Below are positions 22,500-33,532 of a stretch of 64,000 bases of DNA, in pieces (the first letter of the stretch is position 1; the number at the start of each line of letters is the position of its first letter). The position numbers and the translations under genes were made by a program. The DNA is taken from positions 1-64,000 of the forward strand of contig NADL03000067.1 in assembly GCA_002205965.3 (NCBI GenBank), read 5' to 3'. Under the pieces are notes generated by a model. That model was not told where the DNA came from. It saw only the letters and a list, made by a program, of their open reading frames with translations, and ran no database searches. Source of the DNA: Kappaphycus alvarezii. Taxonomy: Eukaryota; Rhodophyta; Florideophyceae; Gigartinales; Solieriaceae.

Positions 22500-23790
22500 G
22501 GAACTGACGGTGCTGTGGTGCTTGATGATGAAAATATCGACCCGCGACGGCTTGTGCCAGCAAATGTCACGAGTGCAGAGGAAGCACTCCGAAAAGCTGA
22601 TTTGAAAACGACGGAATTGAAGGACGTGCGAACGGCGCTTCTTTCCAAGGGCGCGCACAATGCTATGATAACTATCAAGAGGAAAATAATCGCAACTAAG
22701 ATGGTACAAAGTGGCTTCTCAATCAATGAACTTTCCACAGTAGTAGAGTACAACCGGGTCGACGACCAAGCGCAACTAATCCCACCGTTACTACATTCGA
22801 TGCACCCAAATTTGGTGCGGGTCACAACTCTGTCGACTAGAGAACACCCTATTCAGTGGAAATCAGTAGATTGTTTAGTCTTCGATGTCAATGGAAGCGT
22901 GAAAGTAGGCAGGCACGACTTCCGTTCTTGTGATGACATTGAAGCCACAGCCGCCAGCTTGGCGCGACGAGATCTGCCGTTTCAAGCAGGGGAGTATGCT
23001 CGTCTGCTGCACACACTCGCTAATATTCGAACGACAACGGCTCGGCAGTATTTGATTGAGCCACTATCCAGAGATGATTTGGATCGAGAGCACGTAGATC
23101 CCTGGACTGATCTAATTGCCCCTCTTTTCAACGACGAGCTCTTTAAGCCGGGTATTGTGCCCACGTTAAGTGGTGGCCTCACTTAGGCCGATATTGAAGG
23201 CATCGAACCGGCTGAACGGCCACACATTCGGAATGGCGGGTTACTAAAGCGGAAGTTTGTCGAGCTTCGAAGCAAGTGCGGTAAGCGGAAGTGCAAATAT
23301 GAAGCATCGGGGAACAGAGAACCGATTTCTTTATACTTTTTAGTGAGAGTAGGTCCTATATCAACTACACGCACTGCATTGTCACCTTTCACGATTTGCT
23401 TGTTCCTCTTTGTACTTTGGCCGTGCTGGATGATGCGCAGGGGGAAGATGGAGTTGGTGTTGGTATAAATCCGTCTGGTGCAGGAGACCGCGGTAGCCAT
23501 TCGGAGAGCACTCCGAGAAAGAAGCAAAAAGTGGATAGGCAGGAAATTTCCATCCTTGGGCTGGACTCGATCTCTACTTTATTCTAAGGATGTATATCAA
23601 ACGCTGCTGAAAAAGGGATGGTGCAGGCAGACAGAGACAAGGCCTTATTTCAAGCAGCAGACGCCAAAGGCAACTCAATGCAGTCTTAACTGAGAGCCAT
23701 TAAGGAAGTGACAAAAGTTATCCGTACTGCGGAGACGGACGTAGAAAGAGCAAATTATTAAGAACCACTCAAGAACTTGCTAGATAATTT
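22500..23790 (+). pseudogene. decayed unidentified ORF next to the Harbinger transposase
   Basis: The frame from about 22515 to 23186 is open for some 223 codons and reads like true protein (ENIDPRRLVPANVTSAEEAL, WKSVDCLVFDVNGSVKVG). The ORF opens on GTG, not ATG. Protein-like sequence continues in broken pieces to about 23.75 kb (QADRDKALFQAADAKGNSMQ, VTKVIRTAETDVERANY). I recognise no domain. It runs toward the transposase at 23.8 kb, so it may be the accessory ORF that PIF/Harbinger elements carry. No Myb-like motif supports that, and a host pseudogene is equally possible. Confidence 0.4.
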
Positions 23791-23815
23791 GCTCTAGACT
23801 TCACAATAGTGATCT

Positions 23816-24610
23816 TTAGTCATGTCGTCTCGGTCGCATGTAACCAAGCTGGTTTAGTCTCTCAGCGGCGCGGTCTCTTAAAGTTGAATTCTCCCTAACG
23901 CGATGTCTACTACGGTCTAAATCCTGCTCCAAGTGCAAAATATCCTGGAAATATACAAATAGTTGACCCCCTGCATTGTTTGCATAAGCCATTGGAGCAA
24001 CACTAGGCGTTCTTTCATGAGAATAATCGATTATAAAAGCATGCAACTTGCATGCGACTAGTATAATCAAAGTGTTCTTGGGCAACGTGAACCGCAGCGG
24101 ACGCCAGAATATACCAAACCGTGTTACAAGAATACCGAAGGACTGTCCTACAGTGATGGGGCAAGACGAAAGAAAACATTTAAAAGAGTCCTGTGTTTTT
24201 GAGAGTTTTCTCCCGGAGTACAGAGTCAAGACATTTCCCCCGTTGTGACATGCTTCATCCGCTGCTATACAGCACCAAGCGGGCAAAGAGCCCTCTGCTA
24301 CCACATCACCAAGTCGTGTGGCTTTAAAAGCCGTCGAGTCATGGGTCGACCCCGCATGGCGGGCCGACACAAAAGTAGACTATTGAGAATTGACTGCAGC
24401 CTGGACAGAGATCGCGAAAAACCCCTTGTGATTGTAGTATTTGCTGGGGTCATGAGTGTCGTTGAGCTTTGGTCGCTGAATCGCAATAGCGATTCCGTCC
24501 AATGCCGCGATGATTTCAGAAAGCGGGCTTCGATGGGCACTTCAAAACACGATTGCGGTTGTCTGAAAAACCATGGGATAGGTCGGAAAAATCTTCCAAC
24601 AGTAAAACAC
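23816..24610 (-). mobile_element. dead PIF/Harbinger-type (DDE_Tnp_4) DNA transposon, transposase remnant
   Basis: The minus strand encodes EIIAALDGIAIAIQRP (first catalytic Asp), KYYNHKGFFAISVQAAV, then SARHAGSTHDSTAFKA and CIAADEAC (second Asp). It ends with VGQSFGILVTRFGIFWRPLR and IILVACKLHAF. This is the standard order of Harbinger transposases. The third catalytic residue, normally Glu in VExxFG, reads Gly. A TAG at 24380-24382 separates the first and second catalytic blocks, and the upstream helix-turn-helix part is scrambled. Terminal inverted repeats were not identified. Confidence 0.8.
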
Positions 24611-24699
24611 CCAAACTTTTTCCCCTTCAAAACACTCCGACTCACGTCTGCACTCTTATTCAGTAATCGGGAAACGCAGCGGACACAAACAGGAATTTA

Positions 24700-25455
24700 A
24701 AGCAAAGCCAATGTCTCATCGAAAATTGAATACATCGTCGCTCGTGCTACACCATATCCCCAACTCTCCAAATCGCTCCATCCGGCTAAAGCCGTAACGT
24801 GATTCATAGCGTAATCTTTGGACTAAAAGTTGCTTCCTGAGTTCCAGTACGAATAAACTTTTTCAGGAGTGTCGGATTGATGAGGTCAAAGAGGGTTTTG
24901 AACTGCAAGGGTGTAACTCGGTAAAGACGGGGAAAATGTTGATGCCTAATCTCATCAATGTGCTTATGAAGATCGAAAAGCCTTCAATGTCTCACAGTCC
25001 GGTGTTGTCTAAAATCAGCACGTTTATGTGCTGTGCGAAGGATTACACAGAGGAGGCCCGAAAGGAGCGTGAGCGATATGCCAGAGAACAAAACACCAGT
25101 GAGCAGATCTCTGTTCCATGCTTGATAGACAGGCAAGCGTTAAATTCGGCGCTTTATTGCTTGTGAATTATTGAGACGCTTTACAGGGTCAATGCAATGG
25201 TCTAAGTTGCTTCGGCTGCCCTTAAACATGATAGCCGTACATGATAAGACAGAATATCGTCAAACCGACGACAGACATCATAATGATTGGGGGTAGGCCT
25301 TCCAGAATTTAAAACAATAATAACGTCGGTCAGCCATGAAAATTTCCGGTTTCATGGACGGGACTTTTGGCATGGAAACAACGAAAACGGCTGAGATGTA
25401 TCGCTGTTGTTTCGGCGTTTCCAAAAAAATCTGATCATAGAATATCTCTAAATAC
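24700..25455. other. no gene recognised
   Basis: One plus-strand ORF of 76 codons (24936-25166) has a charged patch (EEARKERERYAREQN) but no family resemblance. Otherwise nothing is visible. Confidence 0.35.
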
Positions 25456-25459
25456 ACAG

Positions 25460-25600
25460 TGGAAAATGTTCCACCCACAACATATGGCGGCGAATGGGCC
25501 CACGGTTCACGGAGCTCAAATAACTCCGCTTCCAAACCAATCAAATTATTTTCTCACGGGCTCTCTGCCACGTGTATGGTACAGTACTTCACATTCCCAT
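25460..25600. repeat. dispersed repeat, copy 2 (partner at 19024-19165)
   Basis: TGGAAAATGTTCCACCCACA through the GGTTCACGGAGCTCAAA block to GGTACAGTACTTCACA, matching 19024-19165 in the same orientation. The first bases form a small palindrome (GGAAAATGTTCC). Confidence 0.55.
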
Positions 25601-26119
25601 TCCTCCTCTAGAGGCGGTAACGTTATCGGGAAAAGCCACGCCTAAATCCTTCTTACAAATCAACCTCTTACGTTTCTTGCATTTCCTGGATGTCCTATTA
25701 AACACATGTACAGAGAAAATTCTTGCTTGGTACATTTTTAAGCCAATTTTTCCTTAATTAACAAAGTGTAATGTGATCGTGTGGATCTGCTTGATTTTTT
25801 ACATTAAATTGCCCGTGCAATATTTAGGTACATTGATACATGCAAGGGTAGTGCATGTGTAGTCTCCAACGTTGCCTTTTCAATGGCTAAACTTGAGCCA
25901 GCCTTCTAGCGGCTTTGAACCGGATTAATTCCGTTTCCTGGTTCCTCCATGCTGACCACTTGGTACAATTTATTTGATGCGCTTTGGAACATAGGCTAAC
26001 CTATTTTTCAACCATTAATAACACCTCAGTTTTTCCCCTTTTCAATTATCCAGAAACTATAATAATGCTTTACTGCATTAGTATCGGGGGTCCAGTACAG
26101 GAACCGATTATATTGCTAG

Positions 26120-26214
26120 CTAAGTGGTAACCGGGCGGTCCACGTCTTCCACGTGCACAGGTGTGCGGGACACGATAGAGTTCGCCAGAGACGACCAGAT
26201 CGTGTAACTAATGC
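26120..26214 (-). mobile_element. 3' tail of a LINE, cut off by the Ty3/gypsy insertion
   Basis: The minus strand reads YTIWSSLANSIVSRTPVHVEDVDRPVTT and a stop (26120-26122). This is the expected C-terminal continuation of the LINE at 33.5-35.9 kb; compare LWSSIAQAILSRAPTRMDDE in the copy at 56.35 kb. It directly adjoins the gypsy LTR at 26215. The LINE and this tail are therefore one insertion split by the LTR element. Confidence 0.75.
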
Positions 26215-26532
26215 TGATGGTGTTGTTTTTGTTTTGTGTGGAGTCGTAACACCAGTTGATGCGATGTTCTTTTTTTCTTTTTCCGGTTATCTCTCTACCC
26301 CTATTTTCCTACCGTACGTTATATGTGTCCTTGTACAGTGCCCATTGCAGGCTCCACCATTACAGCCTACCTTACAGCAAATATGCTTACATTGCCCAGG
26401 ATATCTTTCCTTTGTCACCGCCCACTACAGTACTTGACCTCCAACCTTCTGATGTGCTTCGATAGTTACACCGTTCTCTATGCCCAAACTCTTGACTTCA
26501 GTCCTGCGACGCCTAATCAATCTCGAGATCCA
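26215..26532 (-). repeat. 3' LTR of the Ty3/gypsy element
   Basis: The 318-base sequence starts TGATGG and ends ATCCA (TG...CA on either strand). It matches 33239-33532 over its whole length, at about 90 percent by eye. On the element's strand a purine run (GAAGAGGGGGG, from 26535-26547) lies just upstream of this LTR and fits a polypurine tract. Confidence 0.9.
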
Positions 26533-26729
26533 ACACGCCCCCCTCTTCGACTAAACCCGGGGTTCGTCTAGAAGCACACGCCTATCACCCAGGGCCGGAC
26601 TGGGAAAAAGGTCGCCATAAAGGGTTCCGAATCCTTAGCCGCTGGATCCCCGGAATGACTCGTACTAAACAGACCGCGAGGAGGACTTCGTAAGGAGCTA
26701 GGGCAAAAGACCGCACGCTCTGGGACCAG

Positions 26730-27850
26730 AACATTGGTGAAGACCGACAACCGAACAATTATTATGGATTCAACCGAAGCGGACAAACTCGACACCCTCA
26801 ATTTCGATGATTCTTCCCTTGCTGTCGTCCAGAACGGAGTATTCTCCTTCTATGGGACAAACGACTTCATTTTATTGTACAGGCGCGCGAAGCTGGTCAG
26901 TTATTCTTGTTTTCGGTTCTCAGCGACGTAACCTTCGCCTTGGAGCCCTCAAAAATGTCCTGCTCGAGATTTTTGGGAAGCAATTTGTCGCGTTTGTTGT
27001 ATATGGGGCCTGTAGAGACCTGACTGTTTCTCACTGTCAACTGCTTGCACTTATCGAGAGAAACTCTGATACGAAGACTGTATTGTGTGTCCGGAATCTC
27101 CGCCTTTGAACATCACAATTATTTGGCTTTCAGATGGCAAAGATGATTACATAGAAAGATATTACTACGCAGTGGGTCAATCTGAACCTCACAAGGCGAT
27201 GATAGATCTTTATACGCTGAAATTCCGAGGAGTTCCGGCCGATCAATCAGTACGAGTCATCTTTGATCATCCCACCCGCGTTGCCGAGATCCTTTCTATT
27301 GACTCCTGGTTTGCTAAGAACTGAGGTAAAAAGATTAACGTAAACTACGCCATAGCTCGTCCAAAATCTCCTCTTGCAGCTTCTTTCCTTCTGAGAGGTC
27401 TTCTTGAGAACCTAAGGGACTTCTCCGATGAATGCATGCGGATTTCCGTTGCCCATACGTTGAGAGTCCTTGTAAGGGAAGATCGAGCAAGGTCATTCTG
27501 CGAGGCGGAGAAGAAGCGGTCAGAGGCATTTTTCGAGAAGCATGGGTACTTTCAGGTATTCAGGAGCTTTATCGATCTTGAGAAAGCGATCCGTGTTTTC
27601 TATAAGAAGTTTGGATTCCGTAGACCCGTCACTCTAGCTGAAGGGTCCTCCTCTGGTTATTTCCAACGCCTTCTCCGTCTTGAAGAGCTTTACTTCAGTT
27701 GGTTGAGCACTCTTTCAGATAACAATCTGTCTAGGGGCATGTATGTCTTACGTATCCTCGGGGCACATGAGCTACTTCACGCAGTTTGTGTCGACGGACG
27801 TTCCCATCCTGTGAAGATATTGGGATGTGCGAAAGGTACTCAATGACAAT
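26730..27850 (+). other. antisense reading region inside the Ty3/gypsy element
   Basis: Between integrase and the 3' LTR, on the strand opposite to gag-pol, protein-like sequence extends for about 1.1 kb. Its best part (27085-27846) includes NITIIWLSDGKDDYIERYYY and FVREDR-like charged helices around RVLVREDRARSFCEAEKKRS. I recognise no family. Extra antisense ORFs in this position are known in some plant Ty3/gypsy lineages (the Tat group). It could also be a captured host sequence. It is not intact. Confidence 0.45.
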
Positions 27851-30800
27851 GACCGAGTAGTCTTTACCGATCAGCAGAGGAGGTAGAGATCCACGTGATT
27901 ATCTCTGGTTCGACGACGTCTTCGAGATATATCCCATGGTCGCACCGAGGAAGAAACGAAAGCAAAGAAATCAAGGAAGGGGGCGAAGGAAAGGGAACGA
28001 AAGAGACGGAAAAGGGCTTTGGACTCAGTTTGAGGTGTGTGTAGCTACTTAATGATTTTTCAAATACGCAAGTGATGATTAATATCCAATTCAACAGAGA
28101 TTAAGCAGTGGTTGAGGGGATATATGATATCTCAACCCTAATACTTGTTGCGTTCGATGTATTTAACCAAGCCCATTGCGTGTATCGCGTTGCCAGTAAA
28201 GTGAACTTTCTCTGATTTCAGGACATACCGCGGATGATGGGCTCTAATGATCTCGCAGGGCCCATAGAACAGTGGATTAAAGGCTGGCCACTTCTCTGTC
28301 CCAAAGGCCTGTCCATATGCAACTAGCACTTGGTTTCCGACTTCGAACGAACGCATCCTGATACTGTCGGGATTGTTGATCTCCTGTGTAATACTGTTGG
28401 CCATGCTCGAGTCGAGTCCCATTAGCTGCAACTTGCGCCCCTAATCTGGCAATGTCCGTTCTTTCGGCATTTCTACGAACCTCTCCTTCGTAGCATTTTC
28501 GGAGGGACTCCATAGAGGAGCTCAAATGGGGAAACTGGTCCCGCCATCGGCCTTCGTCTGTAGCCGAGGACAACTGATTCTAGAGCGATGTCCCATTCAC
28601 ATGGGACACTATCCTTCCAATACTCTTCTGAATCGGTCCCAATCATCCGTTCCGCCCTCCCAATTGACATTTGAGCGTATGCAAAGACCGTCTTCCATTC
28701 GATATCCCTTTCGAGTAGGTATTCCTTCAGTGCTTCAGCTGTGTAACATACGGCATTATCGCTTATGGCTTTAGTTGGGGGTCCGAATAAGTGGACCACC
28801 TCCCCTTCGATAAATTTCCTAACCAATTCCGCAGTTGAGTTGGAAGTGGCCTTTGCTACCGCCATCCACTGAGATGCTCTACACAAACATGGATAACGCG
28901 CGAACCCTTTTTAGTTAGTGGATAAGGTCTTGCAAAATCGATAGAAAAGATGTCGAATAATCCCCGGAATGGAGTCCCGAGGTTCTTTTCGCAACGAGAT
29001 AGGGGTCCCATACGATGGCAAGAGTCGCAAGACCTGACGTATCGTGCAATATCCGTCACCGATTTCGGCCATCAAAATCTCTTTCCAATCATCCGAACCG
29101 TGGATCTCGAATTCCAGTGACCCAGCTTATCTTGGTAAAACTTAAAAATAGAACCCCTCTTGGACACCACTGGGACTAGTTTCGGCCCCAGTTTAGTGCG
29201 CCGCAGTAGTTTCTCTTCCTATACAAGAAAATTATTTGCTATACGTTTGATCCTCCGGCGCTCCTTCTCGTCGGCTTCATTAAACTCGCGACCCTCCAAG
29301 TAGTCTTGGATATTTCTAAGCTCTGGTTCTAGGTCGGGTGATCAAAATCCTTCATTTTTCTTATATTCATCATGAACATGTCGCCTGCTCCTGATTCTCG
29401 GCCCTTCTCATGTGGGGGAGGTAACCTTGACAGGAAATCTCCAACCTTTTTTTTTTTCGCCCGGTAAGAATTCAATTTCGAAATTGTATTCGGCCAAGAA
29501 ATCCCAACCACCGCACAAGTCTGTCAGGTATATCTTCCTTCTTGAAAGTATAGCTTAGCGTTTGATGATTCGTATTTAACCTGAAGGTTTCCAAAGATAG
29601 AAGGTACATCCGAAATTTTCGCAAGGAAAATACGACGGCAAGGCTCTCTCTTTCCCAGGTTGGATATTTGCGATCGGCCGCCGTCAAGGTGCGGCTAAAG
29701 AACTCCACTGGGTGGATGGTACCATCCGAACTCTTATGGAGAGAACAGCCCAGATAGACACCGATGATACGTCCGTCTCAACTATAAACGGCCGCTCGAA
29801 GTCTGGAAATGTTAAGACTGGGCAGATGTGTCAGGAATCTTCAGGCTCTCGAATGCCTCTTCCATCTCCATTGTCCATTTAAACGATATATCCTTCGATG
29901 TACCCTCATGCAATACTGCCGATATACTGGCAAATCCACGGATCAATCGCCAATAGAAACCAGCGAGGCCCAGAAAGCTACGCAACTCAGTTTGATTCGT
30001 TGGCCTCGGAGTCTGACGGATGGCCTTGATCTTCGTTGGGTCAACGCTCACTCCGATTTCGTTTACGACATGTCCGAGCAGACTGAACTCCTTCCTCGCG
30101 AAAAGCACTTCTTTAGCTTAGTTTTGAGGCCATACTGGGAAAGCCGCCCGAAAGCCTGTCTTATCTGTTCCACGGGGTCGGTTATTGATGGTGAGAATAT
30201 AAATAAATCGTCAATATAGACACTGGAGAACTCCCCTCCCGCTCACACCATGTCTATCATGCGCTGGAACTTAAACGGTGCGTTCATTAATCCAAATGGG
30301 ATAGATTAGAATTTGTGGCTGCCGTATCTACAAGTAAACGTGGTCTTCTCTCGGCAATTCTCGGCTAGACATACTTTTCAGTACCTAGTGAACAAATCCA
30401 GGGTGGTAAAAACCTTGGAGCCTCCAAGGTCATCAAATATCTCTTCAAGTTTGGGGACAGGCCACCTTTTCTGCACCATTATTTCGTTTAAATTTCTATA
30501 TTCGACGCAGAACGTGCCTTTCAATCCTATTTAGTCGCAATAACAACTTGGCAGGACCATGCAGACGAAGAAAGGACGATAATTCCTGCACTTAGCATTT
30601 TGTCCAGCTCTTTCCTCACGATCTTATTTTCCCGCGGTGATAGACGATACCATCGGAGAGCGATGGTTTCTTCATCCTTGAGCTCGAATGAGTGCTCTGT
30701 AGGAACACCTGCCTGCCTTAAGTCGTACAAAGAGGATGCTATAACGCCGCTTTTGGTTATCATCTCATGGATATGGGTGAGTTGTGGTTCCTCTACGTGC

Positions 30801-33238
30801 TTAAGCTTCTCCTGAAGGGAGTTATCTTTTTTTTGAACTCCTTATTAGGTCACTCTCGATCATGAGTACATATTCTGGCTCTCCTCCTTCACTTTCAGAT
30901 TCGGAGCTGGAGGAAGGGACAGCTGAAGATGCTGAGGTAAAGTCCTCGCTATCCGCCTCGCTCTTTGGGTCTGTTTGGCGCTTGTAACCAGGCTCCAAGG
31001 GAATTTGAATCATTTTTCCTTCTATCGTGAATCTAGATACCTTTTCTCCAAGATCGAGTATTCCTGTAAGAGATTCCATTGATGGGTCTCCAATAACGAC
31101 ATCAAAAGATGAGTCTTTGAGCACCAGAAAGTTCATTTTTACTGTCACCTCGGCTAAAGTGATTAAAAAATCCCTTAAGATACTAGCAACTGCAGATTTT
31201 GCGACCGTAGCCACTGTAATGTTCTTCTTTGTTTCCTCCAGAGATACTGCCAACCTGTCAGCAATACCCTTGGACAGTACATTCGGTAATGCTCCCGAAT
31301 AAAGTCAAGCATAATCTTTCATCCCGAATACCTTGATATGGGCTAGCTTAAGAACGCGTGTGCCGTGATCTACCGGACGATTCGTAGCATTTAAAACATT
31401 CACTTTTTGAGAGGTCCTATCCTTCTGAAGCCTTACCATCTCGGATCTATCTTCAACCGCGTCCCCTCGTAGGAGCTGTCCGAACGTAAGCCCAGATGAT
31501 ACATTCGACGGCTGAATAATCACCTCGTACTTCGGCGTCTGTTCGGTTAGATATGGTTTCTTGCTCTTCTTCGAACTTCGTTTCTTTTTGTTGTTCTTGG
31601 CTACCATCATTTTCTTGGGTCTTGATGCTGTGCCGGGGTTTAGCAAAGGCCCTACCGGTACTTTAACTCAAATTCTTTGCTGCTTCGGGGCCAGTTGCCC
31701 GTCTGCACTCCTCTTGACTGCTAGCACTTCTTCATCTGATGAATCGGTTTCCATTATGAGATTCACCTGGGCATCTTGCTTTTTCCTTTGCCCCTTGAGC
31801 GGAGCGTCATCACTTCCGCTATCATTTGATTCTTCAATCACATTGATTTCCTTTTTCCTTCCTTGCGAAGGTGTGACCAACATTTTTCCTCGACATGGCC
31901 CATCTTTCCACATGAAGAGCATTTCTTGTCTCTGTTGGGATTATCCAGGCACCTATTGGAACTGTGTCCCAGTTTTTTTGCAATAAATGCAGGTTCTCTC
32001 CGATCCGCCCTGACCAGCCCTGAGAATTTTTCCTTTAGGTTGTCCACTTGTCTGCGTCGTCTGACTCTTTTTGATCGCTAGTTCGTGATTTCATGTTAAA
32101 TCTGCTAGCTTATCCGCCAGGGTGTCGATATTATCCTGCACATCCTTGATCTGGATGTCACATGATTTGTCGTTCCGCGACTTCAATGTAGCCTTTTTTT
32201 ACCAATAATGTCGCTTGAATGAAAGAACAGACGTCTTTGATTGATGTCGACGGATGAGAATGTCTTCTTGCCTCGGTCGAAGTCTTCCACGACTTTCTTC
32301 AAGGTCTTGTAGTCTTCTGGGCTTCTGTAGATACAAAACGCAGCCAGCACAGGAACTTCCATCACGATGTTGCACAAGAGGCCAAAATTTCCCTCTTCGT
32401 TGAACGATTTTCTTTTGTAAAAAGAGTCTACTTAGTTGAGGATATGCCCTCAAATCTCAAGAAGCAATTCGCTTGTTTCCGTGTTTTTTGTGTGATACTG
32501 GAACGATGATGATTTTAGGAGTCCAGGCTTATGATATATTGCATGACTCACATGCAATGAAATCTATCGAGGTGAATTTGGCACAAGAGAATAATTACAT
32601 ACAGTTACGTAATTCTATCTCGAGATTCCGCATATGCAATTGGATGGATCTCCATGTAGGTAGTATGCTGTTTGGGTTTAGAGAGATTGCTAAGTTTGCA
32701 ATTGCATCAGAACCTGCTGGAACTTGGCTGATGTGATGGAGTGTTAATTCCTGGTTTGGCAGGTTTACGGGAATTCTGTAGTGTAAAAGGATAGCTTTGG
32801 TAGGAGAATAAAGGTCACGACGGGCAACAAGAAATCTATTGGCACAAGGATCAGCTCAGTTTTTACAAGTTACTTTCTGTAGAGAAGTTGAAAGCTCGTT
32901 CTTTTCCAGTCTCTCGGACATAGCCTTTCGAATGATGTCTGTGGCTCCTCTCTCGTATTTTAAAGCGCCAATGAATGACTTTTTAACCTTCTCGAAGTCC
33001 AAACCTTCCTTTGTGATCTTTCCATCTCCAGTGAATCGATCGAAGAAATACTCGAAGTCTTCACCGCCAAGATTGGCGAATAACTCAAAGCTTCTCTCAT
33101 CATCTTCTTCTCCACGCATAGCAACGTTTTCCAGATAAAAGAAGAAACGATGTACATCTTGTTGTCCGTTGAACATTCTGGCTCCGTTTATGCTAGGGGA
33201 TGCAGCTTTTTCGGAGTCACTCTGTCGCAAGAGTACCA

Positions 33239-33532
33239 TGATGGTGTTGTTTTTGTTTCGTTTGGAGTCGTAACACCAGTTGACGCGTAGTTCTTTTTTT
33301 CCGTTCTTTCTCTACCCCTATTTTCCTACCGTACGATATATGTGTGCTTTTACAGTGCCCATTGCAGGCTCCACCATTACAGCCCACCTTCCAGCAACTG
33401 TGCTTACAGTGCTCAGGATATCTTTCCTTTGCCACGGCCCACTTGACCTCCAACCTTCTGGTGTGCTTCAACTATTGTATTGTCCAAACTCTTCACTTCA
33501 GTCCTGCGACGCCTTATCAATCTCGAGATCCA
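33239..33532 (-). repeat. 5' LTR of the Ty3/gypsy element
   Basis: A 294-base partner of 26215-26532, starting TGATGG and ending ATCCA on the plus strand. On the element's strand the sequence right after it begins TGGTACTCTTGCG, in the position of a primer-binding site. The gag ATG spans the LTR/internal junction. Confidence 0.9.

Larger units (their letters stand above)
26215..33532 (-). mobile_element. Ty3/gypsy LTR retrotransposon, 7.3 kb, both LTRs present
   Basis: Parts on the minus strand, in order: 5' LTR (33239-33532), gag (about 32.86-33.24 kb), a CxxCxxxxHxxxxC zinc knuckle near 31.95 kb, aspartic protease region (about 30.9-31.25 kb) and reverse transcriptase (about 29.9-30.76 kb). 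RNase H follows (about 29.5-29.7 kb), then integrase with its HHCC region and core (about 28.2-29.06 kb), then the 3' LTR. This order (integrase after RNase H) and the RT/RNase H junction style mark Ty3/gypsy. Between integrase and 3' LTR lies an extra region read on the opposite strand. The LTRs differ by roughly 10 percent by eye, so the insertion is moderately old. The coding region is broken in roughly ten or more places. No clean target-site duplication was found. It sits inside a LINE. Confidence 0.9.
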
